In this document: in pieces, positions 27,172 through 36,207 of the stretch
Layout of the letters: the number at the start of each line of letters is the position of its first letter
Position numbering within the stretch: position 1 is the stretch's first letter
Notes under the pieces: model-generated
Database searches by the model: none
The model's input: only the letters and a program-made list of their open reading frames with translations
Told to the model about the DNA's origin: nothing
NCBI GenBank assembly: GCA_025449675.1
Contig: JANWIX010000036.1
Coordinates: 1 to 56,962 of the forward strand
Direction: 5' to 3'
Source of the DNA: Nitrososphaera sp.
GTDB taxonomy: Archaea; Thermoproteota; Nitrososphaeria; Nitrososphaerales; Nitrososphaeraceae
Length of the DNA stretch: 56,962 nt
Position numbers and translations under genes: made by a program

Positions 27172-28479
27172 ATGGTCAGCATCCTGGTGAGGCGCTCAAG
27201 GATCGGTGGCAGCGTCAGGTGCCCCTCAAGCAAGAGTTACAGCCACAGGGCCATAGCCATTGCCTCGCTTTCACCATCAAAGCAGAAATCGACCATAACC
27301 AACGCACTTCTCGCGCGTGACACGCTGGCTACGCTGGCAGGATGCCGGGCCCTTGGAGCAGAAATAAGCCACGAAAAAACAACCGTGCAGGTACGGGGGA
27401 AAAAGGCATTTGAACCGCCGGAAAACGTTGTAAACGCGGAAAATTCAGGCACGACGATAAGGATAATGACTGCCATGTCCGGGCTGGTCAGGACTGGCTA
27501 CACTGTCCTGACAGGCGACGAAAGCCTGCGCAGGCGTCCGATGCAGCCAATGCTGGACGCACTATCACAACTCGGAGTTCAGGCGTACTCCACTCAAATG
27601 AACGGTACCCCTCCGTTGGTGGTAAAGGGCGGCGGAATTCAGGGCGGAAATGCGCTGGTCGATGGCAGCGTTTCGAGTCAGTTCATCTCGGGGCTCCTTA
27701 TCGCTGGAATATATGCGAATTCGGAAGTCATGATAAAGATCAAAGGAGACCTCGTGTCAAAGCCATACGTTGACGCGACTCTTGCAACCATGAAGCATTT
27801 TGGCGTAAAAGTTGAGCACACAGAGGACATGCTAGAGTACCGCGTCGCAAACGCGCAATACAGAGCTGCAAAGTTTGATGTGCCTAGCGACTTTTCTACT
27901 GCCGCCCTGGTGCTCGCGGCGGGGGTATTGGTTGGAGACAGACTGAAGGTTAAGGGCCTTGATTTCTCACTGCCTCAGGGAGATTCGCAGATAGTGGAGA
28001 TATTGGAGAAAATGGGATGCAAGATAAAGATCGACAAGGCCGGGGGCGAAGTGACAGTTTATGGGACCGATGTACTGGAAGGCGGCGACTTTAACCTCGG
28101 CGATACTCCTGACCTTCTCCCCGTTGTTTCCATACTGGCGCTCAAGTCAAAGGCACCCGTGACCCTGACGGGAGTCGCGCACGCAAGGGTAAAGGAAACT
28201 GACAGGGTGGCCAACATCGCTTCAGAGCTGGTGAAGTTTGGCGCCCGAATAAAAGAGTTCCACGACGGGCTCAGAATAACTGCACCAAAAACCCTGAAGA
28301 ACGCCTCGCTTGAGGCATACAACGACCATCGGCTTTTCATGGCCTTCACAATCGCGGCAATGCTGACTGAAAAGTCGGTAGTTGCGGGAGCAGAGTCCGT
28401 AGACGTTTCATACCCGAATTTCATTTCAGACATGAAAGGGCTGGGAGCCAGACTGTCTCCGGCGCCTGATAGGGAATGA
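27172..28479 (+). CDS. aroA: 3-phosphoshikimate 1-carboxyvinyltransferase (EPSP synthase)
   Basis: CPSSKSYSHRAIAIASLS, NAENSGTTIRIMTA, GDESLRRRPMQPML, DTPDLLPVVSILA, KETDRVANIASEL, NDHRLFMAFTIA. Confidence 0.96.
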   Translation: MVSILVRRSRIGGSVRCPSSKSYSHRAIAIASLSPSKQKSTITNALLARDTLATLAGCRALGAEISHEKTTVQVRGKKAFEPPENVVNAENSGTTIRIMTAMSGLVRTGYTVLTGDESLRRRPMQPMLDALSQLGVQAYSTQMNGTPPLVVKGGGIQGGNALVDGSVSSQFISGLLIAGIYANSEVMIKIKGDLVSKPYVDATLATMKHFGVKVEHTEDMLEYRVANAQYRAAKFDVPSDFSTAALVLAAGVLVGDRLKVKGLDFSLPQGDSQIVEILEKMGCKIKIDKAGGEVTVYGTDVLEGGDFNLGDTPDLLPVVSILALKSKAPVTLTGVAHARVKETDRVANIASELVKFGARIKEFHDGLRITAPKTLKNASLEAYNDHRLFMAFTIAAMLTEKSVVAGAESVDVSYPNFISDMKGLGARLSPAPDRE

Positions 28480-28536
28480 ATGTGTTCCAAAAAGCCAATA
28501 TATAGAACGGGGCAAACAAATCTCGACAAGCAATCA

Positions 28537-29634
28537 ATGACTGGTGGAAACATGATAGGCGAACGTTTTGTCGCGATGAGCTTTGGAGAGAGTCATGGTA
28601 GATGCGTGGGCATCGTGGTTGATGGATGCCCGGCAGGCATGCCCCTAAGTGAATCAGACATCCAGGGGCAGCTCGACTTGAGAAAGCCCGGCCAGTCAGT
28701 CGTTACGACGCAAAGAAAGGAAGAGGACAAGGTCGAAATCCTTTCGGGCGTCTTTAACGGAAGGACTACCGGCGCCCCGATATGCATGCTCATATGGAAC
28801 AAGGATTCAGACTCTAGACCCTATGAATTGTTGAAGAATATTCCGCGTCCGGGTCACGCCGACTATCCGGCGGCAGTGAAGTACGGAGGATTTGCAGATT
28901 ACCGGGGCAGCGGGAGGTTTTCCGGCAGGCTCACGGCCACGATGGTAATGGCCGGCGCCGTTGCACAAAAATTGCTCCAGACTGTCCTGGGAATACAAAC
29001 TGTTGCCTACACCACTGAAATTGGCGGTATCAGGGCGGCTAACATTACGAGCGCAAGCATTGCCAAAAGATACGAAAATGAAGTGAGGTGTCCAGATCCC
29101 AAGGCAGCGGAGAAAATGAAAGAAGCAATAATGGAGGCCAGAAGGGACGGCGACTCACTTGGAGGCGTGATCGAATGCACAAGTTCCGGTCTCCCGGTGG
29201 GACTTGGCGAGCCGATATTTTCTTCATTGGAATCAGACATTAGCAGGGCGCTATTTAGCATTCCCGCTGTTAAGGCCGTTGAATTTGGATCGGGTTTTGA
29301 AGGCAGCAAAAGGCGTGGTTCGGAAAACAACGACCGCTATTTCATGGATGATGGCAAAGTCATGACTCGGACAAACAACTCTGGAGGAATTCTGGGAGGC
29401 CTATCAAACGGGATGCCGATAGTTGTCAGAGTCGCGTTCAAGCCGGCCGCTTCGATAGCGAAAAACCAGGAAACACTGGATATTTCTAAAAACACTAGCA
29501 CGAACCTGGCCGTGCCGGGCCGACATGATCCCTGCGTAGTGCCAAGAGCCCCACCAGTGATCGAGTGCATGGTTTCCATGGTCCTTGCCGACCATGCCCT
29601 CAGGGCAGGACTAATCCCTCCCGTCCTAAAGTGA
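28537..29634 (+). CDS. aroC: Chorismate synthase
   Basis: FGESHGRCVGIVVDGCPAGM, RPGHADYPAAVKYGGFADYRGSGRFSGR, NNSGGILGGLSNGMPIVVRVAFKP, GRHDPCVVPRAPPV; start probably ATG 28537 or 28552. Confidence 0.96.
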   Translation: MTGGNMIGERFVAMSFGESHGRCVGIVVDGCPAGMPLSESDIQGQLDLRKPGQSVVTTQRKEEDKVEILSGVFNGRTTGAPICMLIWNKDSDSRPYELLKNIPRPGHADYPAAVKYGGFADYRGSGRFSGRLTATMVMAGAVAQKLLQTVLGIQTVAYTTEIGGIRAANITSASIAKRYENEVRCPDPKAAEKMKEAIMEARRDGDSLGGVIECTSSGLPVGLGEPIFSSLESDISRALFSIPAVKAVEFGSGFEGSKRRGSENNDRYFMDDGKVMTRTNNSGGILGGLSNGMPIVVRVAFKPAASIAKNQETLDISKNTSTNLAVPGRHDPCVVPRAPPVIECMVSMVLADHALRAGLIPPVLK

Positions 29635-29638
29635 TGAA

Positions 29639-31018
29639 ATGATGAAAGACGATGGGGAATTAGAAGCGCTTCGCGAAAAGGTGCGACTGGTCACCGCGGA
29701 CATTGTACGTGATGTGCACAAGCGCATGGACCTGGCAAGGCAGATAGGAGAAATCAAGGGCAGGCTTGGAATAGATGTCAGGGATGAAAAGGTAGAGCAG
29801 GAAGTAAGAAACAACGTACTGGCATTAGCGGATGACATGGGGATGAATCAGGAATTCACGCTTCGTCTCCTGAACATCCTGCTCGAAGAATCGGAATCAC
29901 TTCAGGCCCTGAAACGGCCGCAGGTGCCGAGGCAGACCCACCTCGCGATTTTCATGAAAGCCAAGCAACTAGAGGCGGCTGGAAGGAAGATAATACACAT
30001 GGAAGTGGGTGAACCCGACTACCCACCACCGGCATCGGTCGGGGGTTCGCTTTTGGATTCCTTTGTTCAAGGAAAATATCATTACACAGACACGCGTGGC
30101 ACCCCGAAACTGCGCGAGGCTATTGCAAGGCAGGCAAAGGTGAACGAGGAACAGCTGATCGTGACTCCAGGGGGCCGCTTCGGAGTCTTTAGCGCCATAG
30201 TCTCCCTGCTGAGGGCGGGCCAGGAAATGATCGTTATAGAGCCGGCTTGGCCCGCGTACAGAGAATGCGCCGACTTTGCCGGAGTCAGGACGAAGGTTCT
30301 AAGGACTCGTCTGGAAGACAAATGGGTGCCAGATATTTCGCAACTTGAAGAAGCGATTACCCCTACAACCAAGATGATAGTCTTGAACTATCCGAATAAC
30401 CCGACAGGCAAGATTCTCGATGCCAAGACGATGGATAGGATCGTCTCACTGGCTAAGGATAACCGCCTGTACCTGCTCAGCGATGAGGTCTATGCAGACT
30501 ATGCCTTTGGCCGGCAGTTTCATGGTGTGCTAGAATATGACTATGACAAGAGTATCATGATTTCCTCCTTCTCAAAGCGATACGCCATGACAGGGTTTAG
30601 GGTAGGATACGCCATATCCAACAAAGAGATCATTTCGAAAATGACAAAGGTCCAGGCGATAGGAATTACGAGCGTCGCCGAGCCAATGCAGTTTGCGGCG
30701 CTGGCCGCCCTTTCCGAAGATCATCTGGAAAACGTAAAGACCATGAAGAGCAGGCTGGACTTTGTCACGACAAAACTGCGGGAACTGTCCCTGGACTTTG
30801 TCGCGCCTGATGGGGCCATGTATGTCTACCCAAAGGTTCCAAACACCGATGACATGACACTCGTTGAACGAATGCTTGAAAAAGGCGTAGCGGTTGCGCC
30901 AGGTAGCGGATTCGGCGAATCGTACAAGCAGTTTGTCCGGATCTCTGCCTGCCAGCCAATTGCAGAACTGGCCAGGGGCCTCGACGTAATGGGATCTGTA
31001 ATCAAGGAGCGCAGCTAG
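29639..31018 (+). CDS. Fused chorismate mutase (AroQ type) - class I/II PLP aminotransferase
   Basis: N-term LREKVRLVTADIVRDVHKRMDLARQIGEIKGRLGIDVRDEKVEQEV; C-term VGEPDYPPP, YPNNPTGKILD, SDEVYADYAF, SSFSKRYAMTGFRVGY. Confidence 0.93.
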   Translation: MMKDDGELEALREKVRLVTADIVRDVHKRMDLARQIGEIKGRLGIDVRDEKVEQEVRNNVLALADDMGMNQEFTLRLLNILLEESESLQALKRPQVPRQTHLAIFMKAKQLEAAGRKIIHMEVGEPDYPPPASVGGSLLDSFVQGKYHYTDTRGTPKLREAIARQAKVNEEQLIVTPGGRFGVFSAIVSLLRAGQEMIVIEPAWPAYRECADFAGVRTKVLRTRLEDKWVPDISQLEEAITPTTKMIVLNYPNNPTGKILDAKTMDRIVSLAKDNRLYLLSDEVYADYAFGRQFHGVLEYDYDKSIMISSFSKRYAMTGFRVGYAISNKEIISKMTKVQAIGITSVAEPMQFAALAALSEDHLENVKTMKSRLDFVTTKLRELSLDFVAPDGAMYVYPKVPNTDDMTLVERMLEKGVAVAPGSGFGESYKQFVRISACQPIAELARGLDVMGSVIKERS

Positions 31019-31019
31019 G

Positions 31020-31874
31020 ATGGGACAGAGAATAGCCATCGTGGGTGCTGGCGGCAAGATGGGCTCTTGGTTTGTCGGCTATTTCGCTCGCCGCAACTCT
31101 CGAGTTACTGCCTATGATGCAGTACAAGGATCGATAGGGCCCGTTCCAGACAATGTCTTTGTCGCGGCGGCTCTGGCCGAGTGCGTCAGGGATGCGGACT
31201 TTGTCATTGTCTGTGTTCCTGTTCAGCTGACTCCAAAAGTCATTCGTGAATGCTCAAGACACATGAAGCCGGGTGCGGCGATATCTGAAATATCTTCAGT
31301 CAAGCATCAAACCTTCCGAGCGCTTGCCAAGATCTCCCATGAGCTAACGCCTTTGTGCATCCATCCGATGTTTGGGCCAGGGGCCAGCGACAAAAAGCAG
31401 TTTAAGTTATTGATGATTCCTGTCAGAAACAAGGAAATAGAACTGGGGCTCTTGCGCGAAACATTCGAAGAGGCATCAATCAAGGTGCTTCCGAGTGCCA
31501 AAGAACACGACGACGCGATTGCGGTGATACTCGGCCTTACGTACTTTATGAACATCGTCTTTGCAAAGGTCGTCGCCAAGAAGATGGACGTGCTAAAAGA
31601 GATTTCCGGAACCACGTTTGGCATACAGTCCATGCTTGCAGAGAGCGTGCTCACAGACGAGCCCAGCCTTATCTCGGCCCTGATAGCTGGCAACCCTTCA
31701 GCGGCTGGTCAGATCAGAAAATATGTTCGAGAAGCGGCAGGGGTAGCAAAGGCCGCATCGAATGGGAGTGGCATAGAAAAGCAAGTTCGCCAAATCAAGG
31801 GCCTTCACAAGGGGCAGACTCTCCAGAGTTCCTACAAGCGACTTTATGAAATCGTAGAGACACTAAAGAGCTAA
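31020..31874 (+). CDS. tyrA: Prephenate dehydrogenase
   Basis: IAIVGAGGKMGSWFVGYF, ISEISSVKHQTFRAL, IHPMFGPGA; next to the CM-aminotransferase fusion. Confidence 0.88.
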   Translation: MGQRIAIVGAGGKMGSWFVGYFARRNSRVTAYDAVQGSIGPVPDNVFVAAALAECVRDADFVIVCVPVQLTPKVIRECSRHMKPGAAISEISSVKHQTFRALAKISHELTPLCIHPMFGPGASDKKQFKLLMIPVRNKEIELGLLRETFEEASIKVLPSAKEHDDAIAVILGLTYFMNIVFAKVVAKKMDVLKEISGTTFGIQSMLAESVLTDEPSLISALIAGNPSAAGQIRKYVREAAGVAKAASNGSGIEKQVRQIKGLHKGQTLQSSYKRLYEIVETLKS

Positions 31875-31906
31875 ACGGAGAAATACCTTCGAGCGTAATA
31901 ATCTGC

Positions 31907-32149
31907 ATGATAGTTCTGTGGCGCGACCCGTGGATAAAACCGCTGTCAGACGCTGATATCGGAACCGGAAGGTGCAGTCACTGCAAGAAGGCGCTTGTCG
32001 AACTGGCTTTTGTCACCTCCTGCGAATTTTGTGACATGGGAATAATGCACGATGAATGCGCAAACGGGCACATTCTAACGAAACACAAGAAATTGCTGCA
32101 GGCAAAAATGGCGGCTCACAAGGACAAGCCCCTTCACGACTACCAGTAA
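31907..32149 (+). CDS. Small Cys/His-rich zinc-binding protein
   Basis: CSHCKKALVELAFVTSCEFCDMGIMHDECANGHILTKH. Confidence 0.65.
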   Translation: MIVLWRDPWIKPLSDADIGTGRCSHCKKALVELAFVTSCEFCDMGIMHDECANGHILTKHKKLLQAKMAAHKDKPLHDYQ

Positions 32150-32151
32150 CC

Positions 32152-32478
32152 TCATTTTTCACTGATAAGGATCAGTTTGTTGTTGAATTCAAAGGCGAGG
32201 CTTTTCTGCCCAAGTGCAGCTCTTATCTTGTTGGCTTTGTGCATCATCTGCTTCTCGTTCACGTCGTTGGTGTGAATTTCTATCCTCATGTACTTGACAG
32301 GCTCGATTCTTCCTTCAAAATACCCATCGAATTCTATCAGCGACATACCTCCATATTGCGAAGCCATTTCGCGGACAATTTCAAGATAACCCTCGACGCG
32401 TGGCAGATAGAACTTCACCGAGTCTTTGAACGTCCGTACAGCAAATTTTCGGCTGACCATATGCTCTCTAGCACACAC
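32152..32478 (-). CDS. Conserved hypothetical protein, 108 aa
   Basis: Compact ORF convergent with 31907 gene; no domain recognised. Confidence 0.5.
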   Translation of the reverse strand: MCAREHMVSRKFAVRTFKDSVKFYLPRVEGYLEIVREMASQYGGMSLIEFDGYFEGRIEPVKYMRIEIHTNDVNEKQMMHKANKIRAALGQKSLAFEFNNKLILISEK

Positions 32479-32576
32479 TTGTATTTACGATTCTCTAGAG
32501 CGATCCGTGTTACCATTTGGTGTCAACTTTATTTGCGCAACTGTTTTTTTAAAAAGAAATTGATATCCGTTTGCGA

Positions 32577-33182
32577 ATGTCATCAAAAGTATTCACTTTC
32601 AATGCAAGCTCGTTTACTCTGGATCCTTCGCTAGAATCCTTCTTAAGGTCCAAGAACGCGATCTCTATGGACTTTGGAACAGCTGTTTACTTGGACTCCG
32701 AACTGATGCCGAAAATACTTGCCGAACTTGTCGACAGGTCGAGTGTTGACACCGTCCCGTCACCCAATGAGAGCGATCTGTCAGCAAAATCAAATCTTCA
32801 AGCAGTCGAACTCGAGGCACAGCGTGACAAGATCTCTGAAGAAAACCGCGTACTTGCCGCACAGGGGCAAGCACAGCTGGCCGAGATAACCGCACTGAAA
32901 GAGCAGGCATCCTATGCGCTCAAGACCGTTGAAACGCTGGAAGCAGAAAACATCAGGCTTCAGCATGCAGTCAGCAATGCCTCCAGTCACGTTCCAAAGA
33001 GCGCTGCGGACAATGAAATCTTGAGGCAATCGTGTGAAAAACTCCAGAGAGAGCTACAACAGGTGAGGGGTCAGAGCATCGAAGCTATAACATCACTCAA
33101 GGTTCTCGAAGATGAAAATGAAGAGCTTCGAAGGGAGTTGGAGAATCTCCGCGGCCAGCAAAAGGTTGCGCCCGCGCCGTAG
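32577..33182 (+). CDS. Coiled-coil protein
   Basis: Heptad-rich LEAQRDKISEENRVLAAQGQAQLAEITALKEQASYALKTVETLEAENIRL...; ATG 32577 preferred over TTG 32571. Confidence 0.6.
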   Translation: MSSKVFTFNASSFTLDPSLESFLRSKNAISMDFGTAVYLDSELMPKILAELVDRSSVDTVPSPNESDLSAKSNLQAVELEAQRDKISEENRVLAAQGQAQLAEITALKEQASYALKTVETLEAENIRLQHAVSNASSHVPKSAADNEILRQSCEKLQRELQQVRGQSIEAITSLKVLEDENEELRRELENLRGQQKVAPAP

Positions 33183-33240
33183 GCTTGCCACTCTCGAGCA
33201 TTTGAAGACTTATATAGCCAACGAAAATTTGATCGTACCG

Positions 33241-33396
33241 ATGGTCGAAAAGATGACAGCAGTATGGCTGATTATTCTTACGGTCATGGTCTGTGCCGCA
33301 GTCCCTGCCATCTTGATATGGTTGACGGCAACCCCAAAAATCCTGATTGGATTCCAGACCGTTGACAGCCTGCCTGCGTTACTTGCACTCCACTGA
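33241..33396 (+). CDS. 51-aa TM microprotein
   Basis: MVEKMTAVWLIILTVMVCAAVPAILIWLTATPKILIGFQTVDSLPALLALH*; nested C-terminal part of listed ORF 33112-33396. Confidence 0.4.
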   Translation: MVEKMTAVWLIILTVMVCAAVPAILIWLTATPKILIGFQTVDSLPALLALH

Positions 33397-33429
33397 CGAA
33401 AAGGATTTTATCGCATTTCCGCTTTAGGC

Positions 33430-33909
33430 TTGGCAGTGGCATTCGAAGGTCCTGAAAAGAAGAGAAAAGTCCTCTATTCGATGATAGCGCTTGCCGCCGT
33501 TCTCGGAGGAGCCGTGTTTGCCACAGCTGCGGTGACGACATACCTGCGATCACAGGATCCAATCAACCAGTGCATAACAGAGCCCTCTTCCCAGCCGTTT
33601 CAGATCTCGGTTCCCATAACCGTGACTAAGGATGGAGCGCCGTTTCCAGTCGAACAGGGAGTTGGCATGGACCCCGACTGCATCAGACCGGTTCACACTC
33701 TTGAAGAAAACGTCATTCATGTAGCATACGGGAAGCCACACGAGTTCACCCTGGGCCATTTCTTTTACTACTGGCTCGGACAGGACCTGCTAAAATACGA
33801 CGCTACCGTTCGCGTGAACGACGTCTTGCATTCCAATGGCGATATCCGTGACATAGAGTTGGGGCAGGGCGATTCGATAAGGATCGACCTTACCACCAAA
33901 AACCAGTGA
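33430..33909 (+). CDS. Single-TM exported hypothetical protein
   Basis: KRKVLYSMIALAAVLGGAVFATAAVTTYLRS anchor followed by extracytoplasmic domain. Confidence 0.6.
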   Translation: MAVAFEGPEKKRKVLYSMIALAAVLGGAVFATAAVTTYLRSQDPINQCITEPSSQPFQISVPITVTKDGAPFPVEQGVGMDPDCIRPVHTLEENVIHVAYGKPHEFTLGHFFYYWLGQDLLKYDATVRVNDVLHSNGDIRDIELGQGDSIRIDLTTKNQ

Positions 33910-33932
33910 AATAGTAATAAGCACATTAGACC

Positions 33933-34379
33933 TTGATGTCTGCTGTCTTGAAGGAGCTGCGCGCCCAGATCCAGGTAAATGCGAGCAGTACGCGCGTATG
34001 GAACATACTGACAGACTTTGAGAAGTACGAGCAGTGGAACCCTTTCATTCATAAAATAGTCGGCGCGCCAATAGAAGGATCAAGCATCAAGATACACCTG
34101 CGGACACCTGGCGGCAAGAGTCGTCAGTACGCACCCATGGTCACAAAGGTGGACCAGGGCCGCGAACTACGCTGGATCGGCAGAAGCATGCTGCTCACCG
34201 GCGAGCATATCTTTATGATTGAAGAGAAACAGGCAGACAGCGTTCTTTTCATCCAACGGGAAATATTCGGTGGGCTGCTGGCCGCTTTCTTTGGCCGCAG
34301 CACGCATGAGGACATCGAAGCAGGCTTTCGCCAAATGAACGAGGCTTTGAAGCAAAGATCAGAGCGCACGCAAGTCTAG
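33933..34379 (+). CDS. SRPBCC (START-like) family protein
   Basis: IQVNASSTRVWNILTDFEKYEQWNPFIHKIVG ... LRWIGRSMLLTGEHIFMIEE. Confidence 0.85.
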   Translation: MMSAVLKELRAQIQVNASSTRVWNILTDFEKYEQWNPFIHKIVGAPIEGSSIKIHLRTPGGKSRQYAPMVTKVDQGRELRWIGRSMLLTGEHIFMIEEKQADSVLFIQREIFGGLLAAFFGRSTHEDIEAGFRQMNEALKQRSERTQV

Positions 34380-34445
34380 CCTGAACGCCTGGCGACTTGC
34401 TCGAGGCACCAGAAGCACAAAACCTGAATGAAAATAAATATCTAG

Positions 34446-34895
34446 TTGACTACCCAACGATACGTAGTGCCGAACTACTACGAAATATTGGGCGTTACCG
34501 AAGAAGCGTCGCCAGACGACATCAAAAAGTCATTTAGAAATTTGGCACTCAAATATCATCCCGACAAGAATGGCAATTCTGAGGAATCAAAGCAAAAGTT
34601 CATGAGAATAGTTGAAGCGTATGAAGTCCTTTCGGAGGCACACTCGAGAAAAAGTTACGACGGTGTCCAGCCGAGGCCTCAAACCAGGCCTCCAAAGTGG
34701 ACTCCTTCCGCAGACTTTAGCAAAGTATACAGCTACGAAGAAATCCGGAAAAGATACCGCCAAAGTGGTCCCGACTATATGCGTGGTGGAATGTGGGATA
34801 TTAGCGACAAGGCAAGTGCGGGCATGTGGAAAGCTACAATGATTCTTTTCGGCTGTCTTGGGGCTATAGTGCTCTATATCTTGCTCTTCAGCTAG
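34446..34895 (+). CDS. DnaJ-domain protein with C-terminal TM anchor
   Basis: [33 protein letters not shown] (HPD) and C-terminal [18 protein letters not shown]. Confidence 0.87.
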   Translation: MTTQRYVVPNYYEILGVTEEASPDDIKKSFRNLALKYHPDKNGNSEESKQKFMRIVEAYEVLSEAHSRKSYDGVQPRPQTRPPKWTPSADFSKVYSYEEIRKRYRQSGPDYMRGGMWDISDKASAGMWKATMILFGCLGAIVLYILLFS

Positions 34896-35185
34896 TGCCT
34901 GTGCCTGTTTCTGCTTTTCTTGTGTTCTTCTGCCCGTCTTCTCGACCTGTCAAAAGTCGCATATTTGAACGCGAAGAACGCGCCGACCATAAATCCCGGA
35001 ACCGAAATAAACCATAGTGACAGCCCCACGGCCAGCGATAACAGAATTCCCAGAGCTCCGGAGGCAATGGACGCTATCATTAGCATAAGGGTAACCTGTT
35101 TTGTCGCGGCCAACGTGAAGGGTGTTGGAAATGACGATATAAGTCGTTTTCTATGGAACTCAAAAGGAATAAAAAGGGAACGCAT
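34892..35185 (-). CDS. Small membrane protein
   Basis: Two hydrophobic helices; convergent with DnaJ-domain gene. Confidence 0.5.
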   Translation of the reverse strand: MRSLFIPFEFHRKRLISSFPTPFTLAATKQVTLMLMIASIASGALGILLSLAVGLSLWFISVPGFMVGAFFAFKYATFDRSRRRAEEHKKSRNRHRH

Positions 35186-35199
35186 TCACCGGCGCATCG

Positions 35200-35496
35200 A
35201 TGCAGATAGTCGCCATAGGAAGCCGGGTCTTTGTAACAAGTTTCCAGCTTGCTGGCGTCAAAGGAGTAAAGGTCGAAAATTCTCAGGATGCGCTCACTGA
35301 AATTAACAAGATGAGTGAAGGCAGTGGCATCGGGCTTGTCCTGTTGAGCGACGATATCGGCAAAGAGATCAGATCTCAGCTCACGAGCTTAAGAGCAAAG
35401 AGGCCGATCCCACTCATCTTTGAGCTGCCCTCTCCGGGAAGCAAAAAGGAGAAGGTAGACTATAGGGCCTTGCTGAAACAGATACTTGGAGTCTAA
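35200..35496 (+). CDS. atpF: A/V-type ATP synthase subunit F
   Basis: IVAIGSRVFVTSFQLAGVKGVKVENSQDALTEINKM...IGLVLLSDDIGKEIRSQL...PIPLIFELPSPGSKKEKVDYRALLKQILG. Confidence 0.85.
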   Translation: MQIVAIGSRVFVTSFQLAGVKGVKVENSQDALTEINKMSEGSGIGLVLLSDDIGKEIRSQLTSLRAKRPIPLIFELPSPGSKKEKVDYRALLKQILGV

Positions 35497-36080
35497 CCTT
35501 CTAGGTAGTCACGGGGGCCTCCGAATACTCTGGCGATTGTCAGGATCTTGGCCCACTCTTCAAGTGATTCAATGATAACTCTGGCATGGTGCAGGTCTTT
35601 GCCGCCGGCAACAACACCATGATTCTTGACAATTGTAACACGAGCGCCCTGCGCGAATTCATGTGCAACTGACTCTGCTAGGTCTTTCGAACCCGAGGGC
35701 TTGTTAGCGATAACCACTGGTGTTCCCACAACTATCCGCGCCTCCTCTATCACATGTCTAAATTCAGCCGATATCGATACGCCTATTGTAAACGGGCTGT
35801 GAGTATGAACGACCGCATTAACATCGGGAGCAGCGTTGTAGATGGCCCTGTGCATTTCCAGTTCAATGCTAGGCTTCATTTTGCCCAGCACCTTGCCAGT
35901 CTTGAGGTTCACCTTGACTAGGTCCGTTTTACGAATAAGATAGCGCGGGATGCCGGACGGCGTGATCCACATCCAGTTCAGGCTGGTCCTCACGCTGTGA
36001 TTGCCAGAGATAGAAGTTGTCAACCCCATTGCGTACAATCCTGCCACACAATCTACCAGCTCTTGCTTGCTTGCCGACAC
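35493..36080 (-). CDS. Class II aldolase/adducin family protein
   Basis: SGNHSVR, MWITPSGIPRYLI, NAVVHTHSPFTIGVS, VTIVKNHGVVAGGKDLHHA. Confidence 0.88.
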   Translation of the reverse strand: MSASKQELVDCVAGLYAMGLTTSISGNHSVRTSLNWMWITPSGIPRYLIRKTDLVKVNLKTGKVLGKMKPSIELEMHRAIYNAAPDVNAVVHTHSPFTIGVSISAEFRHVIEEARIVVGTPVVIANKPSGSKDLAESVAHEFAQGARVTIVKNHGVVAGGKDLHHARVIIESLEEWAKILTIARVFGGPRDYLEG

Positions 36081-36207
36081 GGATTAGAAAACCCGATACG
36101 ATGCTAAAAGGCATATCGATAGCGCCTTAGTCAGATTAAGTGCGAATTGGAAATGCCGCTGAGCCCCTGGAACACATAATAGCAGGAAACTGACATTCTG
36201 TTTTGGG

